Of a stretch of 64,000 bases of DNA, positions 62,770 to 64,000 are shown one piece after another (the stretch's first letter is position 1; the number at the start of each line of letters is the position of its first letter). Location of the stretch: the NCBI GenBank assembly GCA_025769875.1, contig JAGFNK010000266.1, positions 1 through 64,000 on the forward strand, read 5' to 3'. The translations under genes and the position numbers were made by a program. The DNA comes from Russula earlei. Taxonomy: Eukaryota; Basidiomycota; Agaricomycetes; Russulales; Russulaceae. The notes below the pieces were generated by a model. That model saw only the letters and a program-made list of their open reading frames with translations. It had not been told where the DNA came from and did no database searches.

Positions 62770-63987
62770 AAGACATTGGGTTTACTATAACAATCGAGAA
62801 GTCGATTTCTCAGCCAGAACACCTCAAGAAGTTACCGCTATCCTAGGAACTGCTCAGAGCACTCGAAGCACCACTCCAGGACCTTCTACTCGGCGTAATA
62901 CCCAACAACCTACTCCTCATACAACTAGCAACGTACCACAAGCAGTCCCTCGAACGCTCACTCCAACTAGAATCCAACTACAAGGTTCAGCCCCACCTAT
63001 TGTTACAGCTACAACAACTCAGAATCCCACCATGTCAAGCAATCCACGCCTTGTCGGAACAGCACCAGAACCCTTTGACGGAAAGGCTGATAACGCAGAA
63101 GCCTTTTGGGCAGCTTTGGCCAATTATTATTACATCAATGGCGACTCCTTTACAGATGAAAGCAAGAAAGTTGCCGCTGCACTAACCCACTTTAAAGTAG
63201 GAACACCCGCCGGAGCGTGGGCTAGAGAACAAACCACCAAGGCTATGGCTCGTACCGTAGCAGACTATGGGTCATGGGACGACTTCAAGAAAGCCTTTGC
63301 CGATCACTTTATCCCTGCAGAAGCAGAGTTGGCCTCCGCTAATACCATGCACACCTATTATCAAGGAAACTACCATTTAATGAATGGTATCAGAAATGGT
63401 CGCACCACGCATCACGAGCTACCACCGATGAAAGAACAAAGATGTACGCATTTAGGAAGAACATTAACCCGGCCTTACATCAGAAAATACTGGGAATCAC
63501 ACCGACACCAACTACGCTTGCAGCCCTTGTCAAAGCAGCAAGAGAATTCGACAACCTTTTCCACCTATACAACTCCACTGCTTTTCGAGGAGGACGCTCT
63601 GTGCGTGCCCGAGGATTGAACACTCAAGGATCAGATAATCCATTGGAAATTAACTTGTACCAAGGAGAGCCCAATGAACGACCCTGGGAATCCAGAAGTG
63701 AAAGGAAACCCCTCACAGATGCAGAGAAAGAATTTCGACGCAAGAACAATCTCTGTTATTATTGTGGAAAGAAGAATCATATGGCAAATCAATGTAGAGC
63801 AAAGAAAGCAGCTCAAGGACGCCAACGACAAGGATCTCGCCCCCAAACAGTCAGAGCTACAACCATCCAAGATGAAAACATCGAACCTGCGCAAGAAGAA
63901 CCCGTTCCTGTTGCTTCACTAACGACTTGGAGAGAAACACTTGCAGACTCGATCCTCCGCCCAAGATCTGCTCCTATGGATTTTTAA
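62770..63987 (+). pseudogene. gag: Gag of the Gamma element (one frameshift)
   Basis: A Thr/Pro-rich lead is followed by the capsid-like domain from about 63030 (LVGTAPEPFDGKADNAEAFW, YYINGDSF, WDDFKKAFADHF). Near 63374 one base appears missing compared with the relic: the first frame runs off, while the second continues through KILGITPTPTTLAALV and the CCHC knuckle CYYCGKKNHMANQC (63750-63795). It ends at TAA 63985-63987. The pol frame is outside the window. Confidence 0.88.
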
Positions 63988-64000
63988 TTGGACCCCCTTC

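Larger units (their letters stand above)
59103..64000 (+). mobile_element. Gamma family Ty3/gypsy-like element (5' part, runs off the right edge)
   Basis: An 829 bp LTR, a self-priming site, about 3 kb of pre-gag ORFs, then gag with a CCHC knuckle. The window ends before pol. It is inserted in the MULE. CATAT (59098-59102) should be repeated at its far end. Related to the minus-strand relic spread over 29280-54577. Confidence 0.88.

Overview
The window is a repeat graveyard from a fungal nuclear genome, most likely an agaricomycete basidiomycete. This is inferred from Ty3/gypsy chromoviruses, a RepHel Helitron, a MULE-type transposase with 52-65 nt GT-AG introns, and CpG-type decay of coding sequence. 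I found no intact host gene, no tRNA or rRNA, and no CRISPR array. Almost every stretch over 300 bases is a transposable element or a piece of one, usually nested. Family names below are mine: Alpha (LTR about 590 bp), Beta (LTR 497 bp), Gamma (LTR about 828 bp), Delta (LTR about 963 bp, seen only as solo or broken LTRs), plus single LTR-like repeats F, G and H.

Left part (1-17.5 kb). Positions 1-3417 are the 5' half of an Alpha chromovirus on the minus strand, inserted into a Delta LTR. Positions 5656-17482 are one solo Gamma LTR split by Beta element 1 (6131-17124, target duplication CCCAG). That element is itself split by a 3.9 kb perfect fold-back palindrome (12290-16167). The palindrome's 402 bp spacer carries an exon-intron fragment of a Nudix hydrolase gene.

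Middle (17.5-34 kb). Beta element 2 (18287-25691, duplication TTTGG) is the best preserved element: two LTRs, self-priming site, gag, protease-RT-RNase H, integrase with chromodomain, and a third ORF with two zinc knuckles. Next come a possible copia-type leader, a minisatellite, Delta and Alpha LTR debris, and an old Gamma-like element on the minus strand (protease, gag, pre-gag ORFs). That old element is cut by LTR H and by a Delta LTR.

Right part (34-64 kb). Alpha element 2 spans 34286-53023 (duplication ACAGG). It carries a 10.1 kb Helitron inside gag and a solo Gamma LTR inside its protease region, and it sits inside the same old Gamma-like element, which resumes at 53024-54577. Then come an Alpha LTR split by LTR F, a truncated Delta LTR, and a MULE transposase gene split by a solo Delta LTR (duplication ACCAG). 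The MULE is interrupted again by a Gamma element (59103 to the right edge) with several unfamiliar ORFs between its LTR and gag.

Common threads: (i) Alpha, Beta and Gamma each carry a 10-11 nt match between the predicted transcript start in the LTR and the primer-binding site, the signature of Tf1/sushi self-priming; (ii) Alpha and Beta both carry an extra zinc-knuckle ORF after integrase; (iii) most stop codons whose ancestral codon can be inferred arose from CGA, as expected from methyl-CpG deamination or a RIP-like process. All readings were made by eye without database searches.
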